From Haematococcus lacustris (lineage: Eukaryota; Chlorophyta; Chlorophyceae; Chlamydomonadales; Haematococcaceae): a stretch of 64,000 bases of DNA. The stretch lies in assembly GCA_030144725.1 (NCBI GenBank), contig JASKMD010000019.1, positions 5,420,105 through 5,484,104 of the forward strand. Reading direction: 5' to 3'. Made by a program: the position numbers and the translations under genes. Positions 42,857 to 51,890 of this stretch are shown here, in pieces. Each line of letters opens with the position of its first letter. Position 1 is the first letter of the stretch. Under the pieces are notes generated by a model. The model did no database searches. It worked only from the letters and a program-made list of their open reading frames with translations, and was not told the origin of the DNA.

Positions 42857-43122
42857 CAGCCCAGCCCAGCCCAGCCAGCCCAGCCCAGCCCAGCCCAGCC
42901 CAGCCCAGCCCAGCCCAGCCCAGCCCAGCCCAGCCCAGCCCAGCCCAGCCCAGCCCAGCCCAGCCCAGCCCAGCCCAGCCCAGCCCAGCCCAGCCCAGCC
43001 CAGCCCAGCCCAGCCCAGCCCAGCCCAGCCCAGCCCAGCCCAGCCCAGCCCAGCCCAGCCCAGCCCAGCCCAGCCCAGCCCAGCCCAGCCCAGCCCAGCC
43101 CAGCCCAGCCCAGCCCAGCCCT
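42857..43122. repeat. (AGCCC)n array (copy b)
   Basis: About 53 units of AGCCC, nearly perfect. Confidence 0.98.
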
Positions 43123-43735
43123 CCCCTCCCTCCCCCCCCATCACCTCCTTCATCACCCTACCACAAGAAGCAGGTGCATGGAGCGCAGGAGCAGCCAGGA
43201 GCTGCAGCCATGGAGGCGCTGCCAAGTAGGTATAGAAGTGGCGCTAGCAAAGAGTGAGTGGCCAGCCCTTGCACATGGGTGGTCCGATGCCCAGCCTAAC
43301 CGCAAAGATGCCCACTGTTTACTGCAGGTCCCACGGTCAGCCCTTCCCTCTTCCCCCCTTCCTCCTTCCCCCTTCCCCCTCCCCTCCCCTGTCCCACCAC
43401 CTCCAAGCCTGGCACACCACCTACCTCCCGCCTTTCCCACCCCCCGCCCCACGACACACGCTGCAGCCCTCTCCCTACCCTACCCTTGGCGTAGCAGCCC
43501 TCTCCCTACCCTACCCTTGGCGTAGCAACCTGGAGCGGGCAACCTGGAGCGGGCAGCTTGGAGTAGCAGCCCACCCAGCCCACCCTGGCCATGCCATGCC
43601 CACACACCACAATGACCCTACCCATCCCTCTCAAAAGGGATAGCTGAGCGCTTGGGTGGTTGTCAGCCCGTGCTTGTTGTCCTCGTCATCTTGCCGCCTT
43701 GCTGCGATGTTGTTGTGTTGTCACCTTGTTGGGTT

Positions 43736-43948
43736 GTGGTGTGGTGTGGTGTGGTGTGGTGTGGTGTGGTGTGGTGTGGTGTGGTGTGGTGTGGTGTGGT
43801 GTGGTGTGGTGTGGTGTGGTGTGGTGTGGTGTGGTGTGGTGTGGTGTGGTGTGGTGTGGTGTGGTGTGGTGTGGTGTGGTGTGGTGTGGTGTGGTGTGGT
43901 GTGGTGTGGTGTGGTGTGGTGTGGTGTGGTGTGGTGTGGTGTGGTGTG
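43736..43948. repeat. (GTGGT)n array (copy b)
   Basis: About 42 perfect five-base units. Confidence 0.98.
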
Positions 43949-44362
43949 GATGATGATGATGGTGATGGTGATGGTGATGGTGATGGTGATGGTGATGGTG
44001 ATGGTGATGGTGATGGTGATGGTGATGGTGATGGTGATGGTGATGGTGATGGTGATGGTGATGGTGATGGTGATGGTGATGGTGATGGTGATGGTGATGG
44101 TGATGGTGATGGTGATGGTGATGGTGATGGTGATGGTGATGGTGATGGTGATGGTGATGGTGATGGTGATGGTGATGGTGATGGTGATGGTGATGGTGAT
44201 GGTGATGGTGATGGTGATGGTGATGGTGATGGTGATGGTGATGGTGATGGTGATGGTGATGGTGATGGTGATGGTGATGGTGATGGTGATGGTGATGGTG
44301 ATGGTGATGGTGATGGTGATGGTGATGGTGATGGTGATGGTGATGGTGATGGTGATGGTGGT
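43949..44362. repeat. (GGTGAT)n array (copy b)
   Basis: About 67 six-base units, nearly perfect over 410 bp; it follows the GTGGT array directly through a short ATGATGATG transition. Confidence 0.98.
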
Positions 44363-44524
44363 GGGTGGTGTCACCTTGTTGTTGTGTTGTGTCGTTGCTA
44401 CCTTGTCACATCGTAGGGGGGTGTTGCGGTCATTGGGTGCATCAATGCATGTGCTTAGCATTTCCATATTGAGGTGTTGTGGAGTGATGGTGCATCGAGA
44501 CATGTGCTTGCAAGTCCCGTAGCG

Positions 44525-44850
44525 AGGTGTTGCGGGATGTTTAGGTGTCAATGCATGTGTTTTGCGGGGATGTTGCGGGGTGTTGGGTCGCCAATACATG
44601 TGTTTTGCGGGGGTGTAGCGAGGTGTTGGGGGGTGTTTGGTCGTCAATACATGTGTTTTGCGGGGGTGTAGCGAGGTGTTGGGGGGTGTTTGGTCGTCAA
44701 TACATGTGTTTTGCGGGGGTGTAGCGAGGTGTTGGGGGGTGTTTGGTCGTCAATACATGTGTTTTGCGGGGATGTTGCGGGATGTTTGGGTGTCAATACA
44801 TGTGTTTTGCGGGGATGTTGCGGGATGTTTGGGTGTCAATGTGTTTTGCG
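44525..44850. repeat. About 55-bp TGTTTTGCGG tandem repeat (copy b)
   Basis: Six units with CAATACATGTGTTTTGCGGG and GTGTAGCGAGGTGTTGGGGG. Confidence 0.93.
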
Positions 44851-44869
44851 GATGTAAGAGTCGATGAAA

Positions 44870-45250
44870 AAGGGCGACATCTGTGCAGATGAAGCCACGA
44901 CATCTGCACAGCCAAGCCGCGAATGTAAAAGTCGACATCTGTGCAGATGCTATAGACAACATCTGCACAGCCAAGGCTCGAATGTAATAGTCGACATCTG
45001 TGCAGATGTCGTTGTCAGCAGCTGCACAGATGTCGGTCACGACATGTGCACAGCCAAGCCGCGAATGTAATAGTCGACATCTGTGCAGATGTCGTCGTCA
45101 GCAGCTGCACAGATGTTGGTCGCGGTATACGACATCTGTGCAGATTTCGACTTCACGCAGCTGCACAGATGTCGACTTTGCCTGCATCTGCACAGATGTC
45201 GATTAGCAGCAGCTGTGCAGATTAAGGACAACCGACATCTGTGCAGATAG
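44870..45250. repeat. CATCTGTGCAGATG array (copy b, right)
   Basis: About 14 near-palindromes, some degenerate (AGCTGCACAGATG). Confidence 0.92.
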
Positions 45251-45395
45251 CGAGTAATAGAAATTCGAGGTCCAACTACGCCGCAACGGATGCACGGATT
45301 CACGTAAGACTTATACCGTTCGAACGGCCTTCTACTCTAGTTTTCAAAGAGCTATGGTCGGTCCAATCGCGACCGGTCCTTGTTTATCGTGAGTG

Positions 45396-47661
45396 CATCA
45401 TGGGTGCACCAGCATGGGCAAAGGGATGATTGGCTGTGAAACCAGGTGGCAGGGTATCAGCATGTGCCTTCATGTGTGTGTCAGTGTACCAGTGAGGGAT
45501 CTCAACTGGTCTACCATGCTCATCATACAGTTTGGGTGTGACTACACCAGGGTCACTGGTTGTACGGGTGGTCTGTCGAGGGGGATTAGCTCTAAAGCCA
45601 TTGTACCCACGTGACAAGACAGGTCCAAAAGGACTCTCACCATGCCTAGTGGGAGTAGACTCCCTTCTAGGCCCACCAAACAGCTGAGATGGAGTAGGCA
45701 GATCACCATGATACACAGGTGCACGTTCAGACATATGAAAATCAGCAGGTCTGTCAGATATCCTTTGAGCCACATCAGTATGCAGTACTACACCGGCATT
45801 ATGGAGAGTACGGTAGTCATTAAGACGCGGCGTATATGCACCAGGATTAGTAGGGGAGCAGGAAAAGTAGAAGGCATACGAGGGCCATTTCTATTTGTAA
45901 TAGCATGTCCACCAGCATAGCCAGCAGCTTTAATAGCTGACATACGTTGTGCAGCACGAGCAGATGCTGCAACATCAACCTCGACGGGCTGTGTAAAGTT
46001 GGCTGTAGGCCTCAAGGCACCAGGGCTGGCAAATGACATCGGTCGGGCTGCAGTCAGAGGACTAGGACCTCTTACCGTGTTTTGTGTGGCCGCAACATGG
46101 CCCTCCAGAGAGCCCAGACGGCGTTGCACTGACGCAAGGGCAGCGTCACGCTGAGCCACAGCGGCTTCCAGATCGCGGTTGCGTTGTGCCAGCTGCTCCA
46201 GCTGTGTCTGCTCAGGGTCGTCCTCCTCGTCTTCATCATAATCAGAAGGTTCAGGGGACGGAGTCTGGCGCCTAGTCCGAAAACGGGACGGGGCCAAAGG
46301 GCCAGGAGCACCAGGATCTGGCGACAGGGAGGGGCCAAGATTGGCCGCAGGGGCACCACCAGGACCGGTGGCAGGTGCGTTAACTGCACCGCCAGGAAGG
46401 AATTCAGGGGCGAGCCCTGCTCCTTCCTCAGGAGCGAGATCGCTACCATGGGCAGGCTCCGTGGCAGCGGAAGGATTCCCAGCAGGAGGATTCCCAGCAG
46501 GAGTGATGACCGACACGAACATCTCCATCCCCGCGCAAAGAACCGCCTTACTCTACCGAACCGGAGGGCTCTACAACCAAAAGCTGGCTATGCGCTGGAA
46601 AAAGGCGACAGACGACCGCTGCCCACTCTGTGGGGAGGCTGACAGTGCCACACACCTCCTCTCGGGCTGTAGCGCGACCCTACCACTTGTGCAAGAAAGG
46701 CACAACGGGGCCGGCCGCCTTATCGCCAAAGCCATCAGCAAAGGAACCCTCGGCGGGTGCATCCGGTTTGCGGACACCGGCAGCTGGGAGAAGGGTGCAA
46801 AAGACAACCTGGACCTCCCTAACGACACACTACACACAACACTGCGGGCACTTGGCCTCAAGACAGCAACGACCAAAAATACCACCAGACCAGACATTCT
46901 CATGGTGACGCCCCTACAGAAGACGGGCAAACGCGGCAAAGCCATCAAACGGGTCACTATCATAGAAATCAAATACTGTGCGGACTCCAGATGGGCAGAA
47001 CAACTGGACAAAGCTCTCAACCAACACACGAAACTGGCACACACCATCCGCAAGGAAGGCCACACGGTCGAGATCCGACCAATCCTATTAGGTATAGGCG
47101 GCATTACATATGAAACACACACGCGCCAACACCTTTTGGCCCTTGGGGTCACCCAAAACGACGTAATCAAGCTACTCAACAAGCTCACGAGACATGCGGT
47201 AGAGGCAGCCCACTCCATTGCCAAGAACAGCTATAAGGGCTACGAGCTACTAAAGGGGGGGGGGGGGTAAGGAGGTCTGTTGCTTCTCGACGGTGGGAGC
47301 AGGCCGCGCCCCAGGCGGTAGCTCCTCCCTTAATGCACGCCGGTGAATACCGGCGTAGTCTTCTTCTTCTTCTTCTTCCAGCAGGAGGATTCCCAGCAGG
47401 AGGAGCTTCGCCAGGAGCGCCACCTGGAATCCGCGCAGAGCGAGGAACAGGGGGGCCCATTTGCAGGACAATCCCGTCGGCATTAATTACCACAGATCCA
47501 GGCATTGCTCCGGCGTGGTCCTCTGGGGGCGGAGGCGCAGGCAGAGGCTGCTCTCCTGGGGGCAAAGTCGGCCCGTTCTGGTTGAGGGGTATCTGGTGCA
47601 CCATCGAATTGTGGTAGTCCTCTACAGTCGGTATGTAGCGTATGCGCTGATAGCGAACCAT
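45396..47661 (-). CDS. gag: GypB Gag N-terminal region, split by a LINE insertion
   Basis: Starts with a true ATG at 47659-47661 (MVRYQRIRYIPTVEDYHN), 38 bases downstream of the primer binding site. The Pro/Gly/Ala-rich sequence runs to the LINE target repeat (47379-47402) and resumes at 46503 in the same frame (APPAGNPPAG joined to NPSAATEP). It then has an acidic DYDEDEEDDPEQ segment and a heptad-like stretch (LEQLAQRNRDLEAAVAQRDAALASVQRRLGSL) that may form a coiled coil. A one-base shift occurs near 45850, then LNDYRTLHNAGVV..GAPMM up to transposon copy b. Confidence 0.75.
46480..47402 (+). mobile_element. 5'-truncated LINE insertion with 24-bp target duplication
   Basis: A perfect 24-bp direct repeat (CAGCAGGAGGATTCCCAGCA plus GGAG) occurs at 46480-46503 and 47379-47402. 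Between them lies the C-terminal end of a LINE polyprotein, a short 3' UTR with the hairpin ACGCCGGT-GAAT-ACCGGCGT (47337-47356) and a terminal (TCT)n tract. 5' truncation, a long duplication and a simple-repeat tail are classic signs of target-primed reverse transcription. Confidence 0.93.
46504..47270 (+). CDS. LINE polyprotein C terminus: CCHC finger and restriction-like endonuclease
   Basis: The open frame from the truncation point to TAA at 47268 encodes about 254 residues. A CCHC motif, CPLCGEADSATHLLSGC (Cx2Cx7Hx4C), is followed by the restriction-like endonuclease signature TTRPDILMVTP (PD) and IIEIKYC (E-x-K) about 23 residues later. R2-type LINEs use this nuclease for target cleavage. 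In Dualen/RandI elements it coexists with an APE-type nuclease at the other end of the polyprotein. The N-terminal part of such an element is at 224-5509. That both belong to one family is inferred; the sequences do not overlap. Confidence 0.87.
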
Positions 47662-47700
47662 GGCTAGGAGCGGAGAGACAGGCTTCTCAGTCAGACGCTA

Positions 47701-47716
47701 GTCTGGTCGGAAACCA
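47701..47716 (-). promoter_or_regulatory. Primer binding site of GypB
   Basis: TGGTTTCCGACCAGAC on the minus strand, two bases from the LTR, identical to GypA. Confidence 0.78.
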
Positions 47717-47718
47717 AC

Positions 47719-47994
47719 TGTTACGTGCTGAACCACGCTATAAGCCGAGAGATCGTCTAGCGTGTGACTGCGAAGAAACTGTCATGGAGCGGAGTTACAG
47801 AGAACCTCGTGAGAGGGCTAGGGCTTAGAACGGGGCCCCCTGGAATCGAACCAGTTGTCCTCACAGCTATGCTGCTAGGCTTTAACCTGCCCAACTCACT
47901 CGGTAAAAGTAATGCGCCCACCTGCGCCCGCCATAGGCAGTACACAGGTGTCGCGGGCGAAGGGGAACGGTGTCGCTCGAGGCTCGCCGTTACA
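47719..47994 (-). repeat. 5' LTR of GypB
   Basis: A 276-bp LTR of the GypA family, reversed: TGTAACGGCGAGCC starts at 47994 and the CACGTAACA end is at 47719. The last 45 bases have diverged from GypA (TCTCGGCTTATAGCGTGGTT). Confidence 0.93.
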
Positions 47995-48118
47995 CCTACA
48001 GTACTGTAGGAGCCTACAGGATTGTAGGTGCCTACAGTACTGTAGGAGCCTACAGTACTGTAAGTGCACTCGCGAGGTACCCCGACAGTACTGTAGGCAC
48101 CTACAGTACTGTAGCATG
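47995..48118. repeat. CTACAGTACTGTAG palindrome cluster
   Basis: Seven copies of CCTACAGTACTGTAGG or a close variant, mostly with short spacers (AG, TG), directly outside the GypB LTR; CTACAGTACTGTAG is a perfect palindrome. Mid-cluster a CGCGAGGTACCCCG word like that in the transposon right end is present. The following 48119-48342 shows no gene. Confidence 0.9.
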
Positions 48119-48342
48119 GCCGTATCTCACCACCCGCGCAAAATCACGAATTTTAGTTTCAACCCCCAATCTTACAATGTCGTGTTATGGCTATGTGCCA
48201 AGTCTCAGGCCGTGAATCTCAAAAATGCTGTTACTAATTTGCCTGAGTGGGGTCATCATTTTGCGAAAGCGAGTATGTAGTAGTAGTAGTTGTTACACTA
48301 AGGAGGTAGGGCTCGGGTGGATACAAGCCAATCTCCAAAGGT

Positions 48343-48480
48343 AAAAGACTAAGGAGAGAACAGTGAAAAAGGGAAAGAGGAGGGGAACTACCTAGGAGAG
48401 AAAGAACTCAGAGAAGGAAGGGAGCTAAAGGGAGCGGGGGAGAGACCTCGAGAAGCGGCGAAGCGGCGAAGCGGCGGGGC
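48343..48480. repeat. Duplicated purine-rich unit, copy 1
   Basis: About 138 bases from AAAAGACTAAGGAGAGAACA to GAAGCGGCGAAGCGGC, repeated at 48898-49034. Each copy leads into a GGGGC array. Confidence 0.95.
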
Positions 48481-48896
48481 GGCGGGGCGGGGCGGGGCGG
48501 GGCGGGGCGGGGCGGGGCGGGGCGGGGCGGGGCGGGGCGGGGCGGGGCGGGGCGGGGCGGGGCGGGGCGGGGCGGGGCGGGGCGGGGCGGGGCGGGGCGG
48601 GGCGGGGCGGGGCGGGGCGGGGCGGGGCGGGGCGGGGCGGGGCGGGGCGGGGCGGGGCGGGGCGGGGCGGGGCGGGGCGGGGCGGGGCGGGGCGGGGCGG
48701 GGCGGGGCGGGGCGGGGCGGGGCGGGGCGGGGCGGGGCGGGGCGGGGCGGGGCGGGGCGGGGCGGGGCGGGGCGGGGCGGGGCGGGGCGGGGCGGGGCGG
48801 GGCGGGGCGGGGCGGGGCGGGGCGGGGCGGGGCGGGGCGGGGCGGGGCGGGGCGGGGCGGGGCGGGGCGGGGCGGGGCGGGGCGGGGCGGGGCGGG
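48481..48896. repeat. (GGGGC)n array, about 415 bp
   Basis: About 82 uninterrupted GGGGC units on the plus strand. G-quadruplex formation is expected. Confidence 0.99.
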
Positions 48897-49104
48897 GTAA
48901 AAGACTAAGGAGAGAACAGTGAAAAAGGGAAAGAGGAGGGGAACTACCTAGGAGAGAAAGAACTCAGAGAAGGAAGGGAGCTAAAGGGAGCGGGGGAGAG
49001 ACCTCGAGAAGCGGCGAAGCGGCGAAGCGGCGGGGCGGCGGGGCGGGGCGGGGCGGGGCGGGGCGGGGCGGGGCGGGGCGGGGCGGGGCGGGGCGGGGCG
49101 GGGT
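48897..49104. repeat. Duplicated purine-rich unit copy 2 and short (GGGGC)n
   Basis: 48898-49034 repeats 48343-48480 almost exactly, followed by about 14 GGGGC units. Confidence 0.95.
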
Positions 49105-50715
49105 TAGTATGCATCTGGGCTGGCTAGGCCCTCGTATGCGACTGGCGCAGCACAGGCTCAATCTTATTCCAAAAGCTGGCGCTGCCCTTCCGCTTCATGG
49201 CTGTGAGCTCGGCTAGCAGTTCTACGGTCGCCACATTTCTCGTATGCATCATCCAACGCAATGAATGCCATCGGGTATCGCAGCGACTTATATATGACCC
49301 GCGGTTACGGCCACACCGGCAGTAAGGGTGACTTGTGCGTCCTGCGTCCTTTGCAATCTCGCGATTTTGCCGTCGCGTGTACGGTTCAAGCGTGAAAACT
49401 ACGGTCAAACCTACGGTATTGTACGGTCAACCGACGTACCTACGGCTGCCTACGGATACACGGTGGTCGGGGTACGCTACGTATATACTGTATATAGGTA
49501 CCTACGTATATATGCCGCTACGGTTCTGGCCAACCCTAGCCATATACCATAGAGTTATGGTGAACTTGAGGGTGTTGCTACAAATTTGGTGACAGCCGCA
49601 TCTCAAACAAATGGTGCTACAATTTGGTGACGATTTGCTTTGGTGGAATCACCAACAGGGCGTATCAGTACGGTACCACTAGAAGTCGTTTGTGAGCAGC
49701 TAAGGTGTGACCGCGATCAATTGCGCCGGCATGGCCACACTCGCAAGAGTTTCCAGGAAACGCACATTAATTTGCAGCTGCCAATGGGCCTATCCGCGAA
49801 CGGGCTAGTAATTCAAATTTCTGATTTTCTAGTTCGGTAGTGGTTGGGCCAACCGCCTCGGAAAATGGCGTCCTTCCTCGCTCTGTAGCACCCGAAGGGC
49901 AAATGAGTTATTACGCAGTAGCGATGCGCGCTCACAAGCCCGAAAGCTCCAGTCAGTGAGGCGGGCGGCCAAAAAGTGCGACCGCGATTAGGGCCAAAGC
50001 ATATTGGTCATATTCATATTTAAGGCGTTGCGGGGCATGCACACATCGCGGTGACCATTCGCTATGAGGGCTATGAGGCCTGAGCTGCTCCACAACAACA
50101 TGCTGCAGCACGAGTTTGCGGGCACCGCCCCTTGAAGAGGCGCATCTCCTCCGGCGGCAGCTACGTGGACTGTATCCCTCTAGCTATGAGGGGTGCCACT
50201 GCCAGGGCATTTGCCTCCCCCAGCAGGCCCTCCTAGGCTGTTACGGCGCGCAAATGCCGGTCACGTGACCGTGTGTGTGAAAGAGATTATTTTCAATTTA
50301 CTCCTTTTTCTCCGCGGGGGAAACCAGGCCGAGAAAAAGGAGAAAAATTGGAAATTATCTCTACCGAGTGAGGCCCCTAAACTTCGACCATTTGCAGCGC
50401 TGAACCACTTCCGGGGCTGCTGCTACAGCACAACAGAATACTACGGGGTCAGACCAGTGAGAGCTGCAGCCAGTCGTGCAGGCGGCCAAAAAGCGTAGCG
50501 GTTAAGGCAAAAATTTTGAAATTTTTTCTCGTCGGTTCGCGGATAGGCCCAATGTGACAAACGCTTTTGAAAACGGTGCAGTATTGAGTGAGTATCTGCA
50601 TGGAGATTACCAACCCCATGTTTGGACATCCTAAATTATACAGACTAACAGAAACGTCAGCAGTGCATTAAGGCTTACCGATACACATGAGCGGGGTTTT
50701 GCTAATGCACAATCA
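49105..50715. other. 1.6 kb without a recognised gene
   Basis: A 94-codon minus-strand frame (49124-49408) and a 101-codon plus-strand frame (50193-50498) are present, with no known motif. At 49375-49510 CTACGG and TACGTA words cluster. At about 49960 and 50480 the phrase GGCGGCCAAAAAG recurs, suggesting an old dispersed repeat. Confidence 0.4.
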
Positions 50716-51890
50716 CTACAGCGTTACCTTAAGTACTACAACAGGCATCACCTCATCATTCCTCGCCACCACAACGCGGTGCAATAACTGCATTGCACAG
50801 CCTTGTTGGGCAAACACCTGCTCCACCTCTGATGTGTGGAGGAACAGCTTTGACTTAGCTGTTGCTCGCTCGCCAAAAGCCAGCAGTGCCACCTTCCCTT
50901 TGCTCCGGACTTGAAAACCCGGAGGTGGCAAGGCTGGTGCACCTGCATCCACAGTTGAAGATGCCCCCAGATCTTGGCCTTGATCCCGGTCGCGTCCTTC
51001 CACTGGTGCTAACACACCAGACGTTTGTCGAAGAATGGCGGCAATAGTTCTTGCTAGGGGCTCCACAAGCTCTTGCAGCCAGACAATGTCGACGGCTAAC
51101 ACCACGTCGGCGCTGCTAGGGTGCCATGAACGTTGACAGCAACAGGTTCCCTGGCCCTGCACACAATGGGAGCACATGGCATGCACATTGCTGTTTGACA
51201 CCCATGTGAGGCAAGAACGAGTACACGGTGCCTCATTAGTCTCACATACTAGGTAACGTTACGTACCTGCAGCAAATGAACGGGCTGCGACGTCAAGGGC
51301 TGGCAGAAGTCAAAGGACGCCAGAGCCACACTGCCCTGCCCCAGCCGTACCCCACAGGGCCAAGCAATACTGCTGATCCTGGCTGTTGGAGAGGATGAAT
51401 CTGCTGCTGCTGTAGGGCTAGGGTGTGTGTCACGTCGCGCTGTCTGGTTAGCGCATGCAGGGGCCCTCGTGCACAAGCTGGCGGCGCAGGAGCTTTTGAC
51501 AGCCTCTTGGAGAGCAGCTGCAAGATCTCCAGGTAGCGTCAGCTTGTCTGCTTCAGCAGCCTGATGGTCATTTTGCTTAAGGCTTGTGGAACAATGGCAG
51601 CACCTTCGGTCAGCTGCTGGCAGGTTGTACATCATGTTTTGATGTAGGATACCCGTACCACAGACATTCGAGGGAAGGTCTGTCAAGAGCATATGTGCCC
51701 CAGCTGCCGCAGAGCAGAGGCCTGCCAAGCCAATGCCTGATCCCAGCTCAAGAACGCGTTTGCCTATGAGCAGGGAGCGAACATCGGGACAATGCTGCAG
51801 GAGCTGGATAACAGCTGTTGAGGCGTCCCAGAGAAGCTCCCCAGTGCTTGCCGCAATGCTATTGTGTGCATCGAAGTCGAAGTACTGCAT
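50716..51890 (-). CDS. METTL21-like protein lysine methyltransferase (two exons)
   Basis: A Rossmann-fold SAM-dependent methyltransferase of the Methyltransf_16 family, which methylates lysines of translation factors or chaperones. Model: exon 51890-51267, intron 51266-51157 (GTACGT...TGTGCAG, phase 0), exon 51156-50716 (stop TAG); about 354 residues. Residues 18-22 (ELLWD), the SAM-binding RVLELGSGIGLAG (45-57) and LLTDLP (post I) are in exon 1. ADVVLAVDIVWLQELVEPL, the motif after the catalytic strand, and KVALLAFGERA are in exon 2. About 120 low-complexity residues separate the two conserved blocks. A stop lies upstream in frame, so ATG 51890 is the best start, but an N-terminal exon is possible. 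The substrate cannot be told. Confidence 0.78.

Larger units (their letters stand above)
41457..45395 (-). mobile_element. Satellite-cargo transposon, copy b (3939 bp), in GypB gag
   Basis: Termini CACTCACGATAAATAAGGCC (41457) and GGACCGGT..CGTGAGTG inverse (ends 45395), flanked by CA (41455-41456, 45396-45397). Module order from left: unique right-type end, CATCTGTGCAGATG array, conserved 600-bp segment, (AGCCC)n, pyrimidine-rich segment, (GTGGT)n, (GGTGAT)n, TGTTTTGCGG array, CATCTGTGCAGATG array, unique left-type end with CCGTTCGAACGG. This is the exact mirror of copy a. No protein-coding gene. Removing it and one CA joins the gag frame as GAPMMYMSNYN. Confidence 0.92.
34467..47994 (-). 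mobile_element. Ty3/gypsy element GypB, in pieces
   Basis: Same family as GypA on the opposite strand. From its 5' end: LTR (47719-47994), primer binding site, gag N-terminal part, capsid/nucleocapsid, protease, reverse transcriptase, RNase H, start of integrase. It is interrupted by a LINE fragment (46504-47378), satellite transposon copies b, d and c, and is cut by repeat R at 34466. At each of the three transposon insertions, removing the insert and one 2-bp duplication restores a continuous frame. Confidence 0.92.

Noticed and set aside
43736..44362. Frames of repeating MV, DG, CGVV or TI residues
   Set aside because: Artefacts of perfect GTGGT and GGTGAT arrays.
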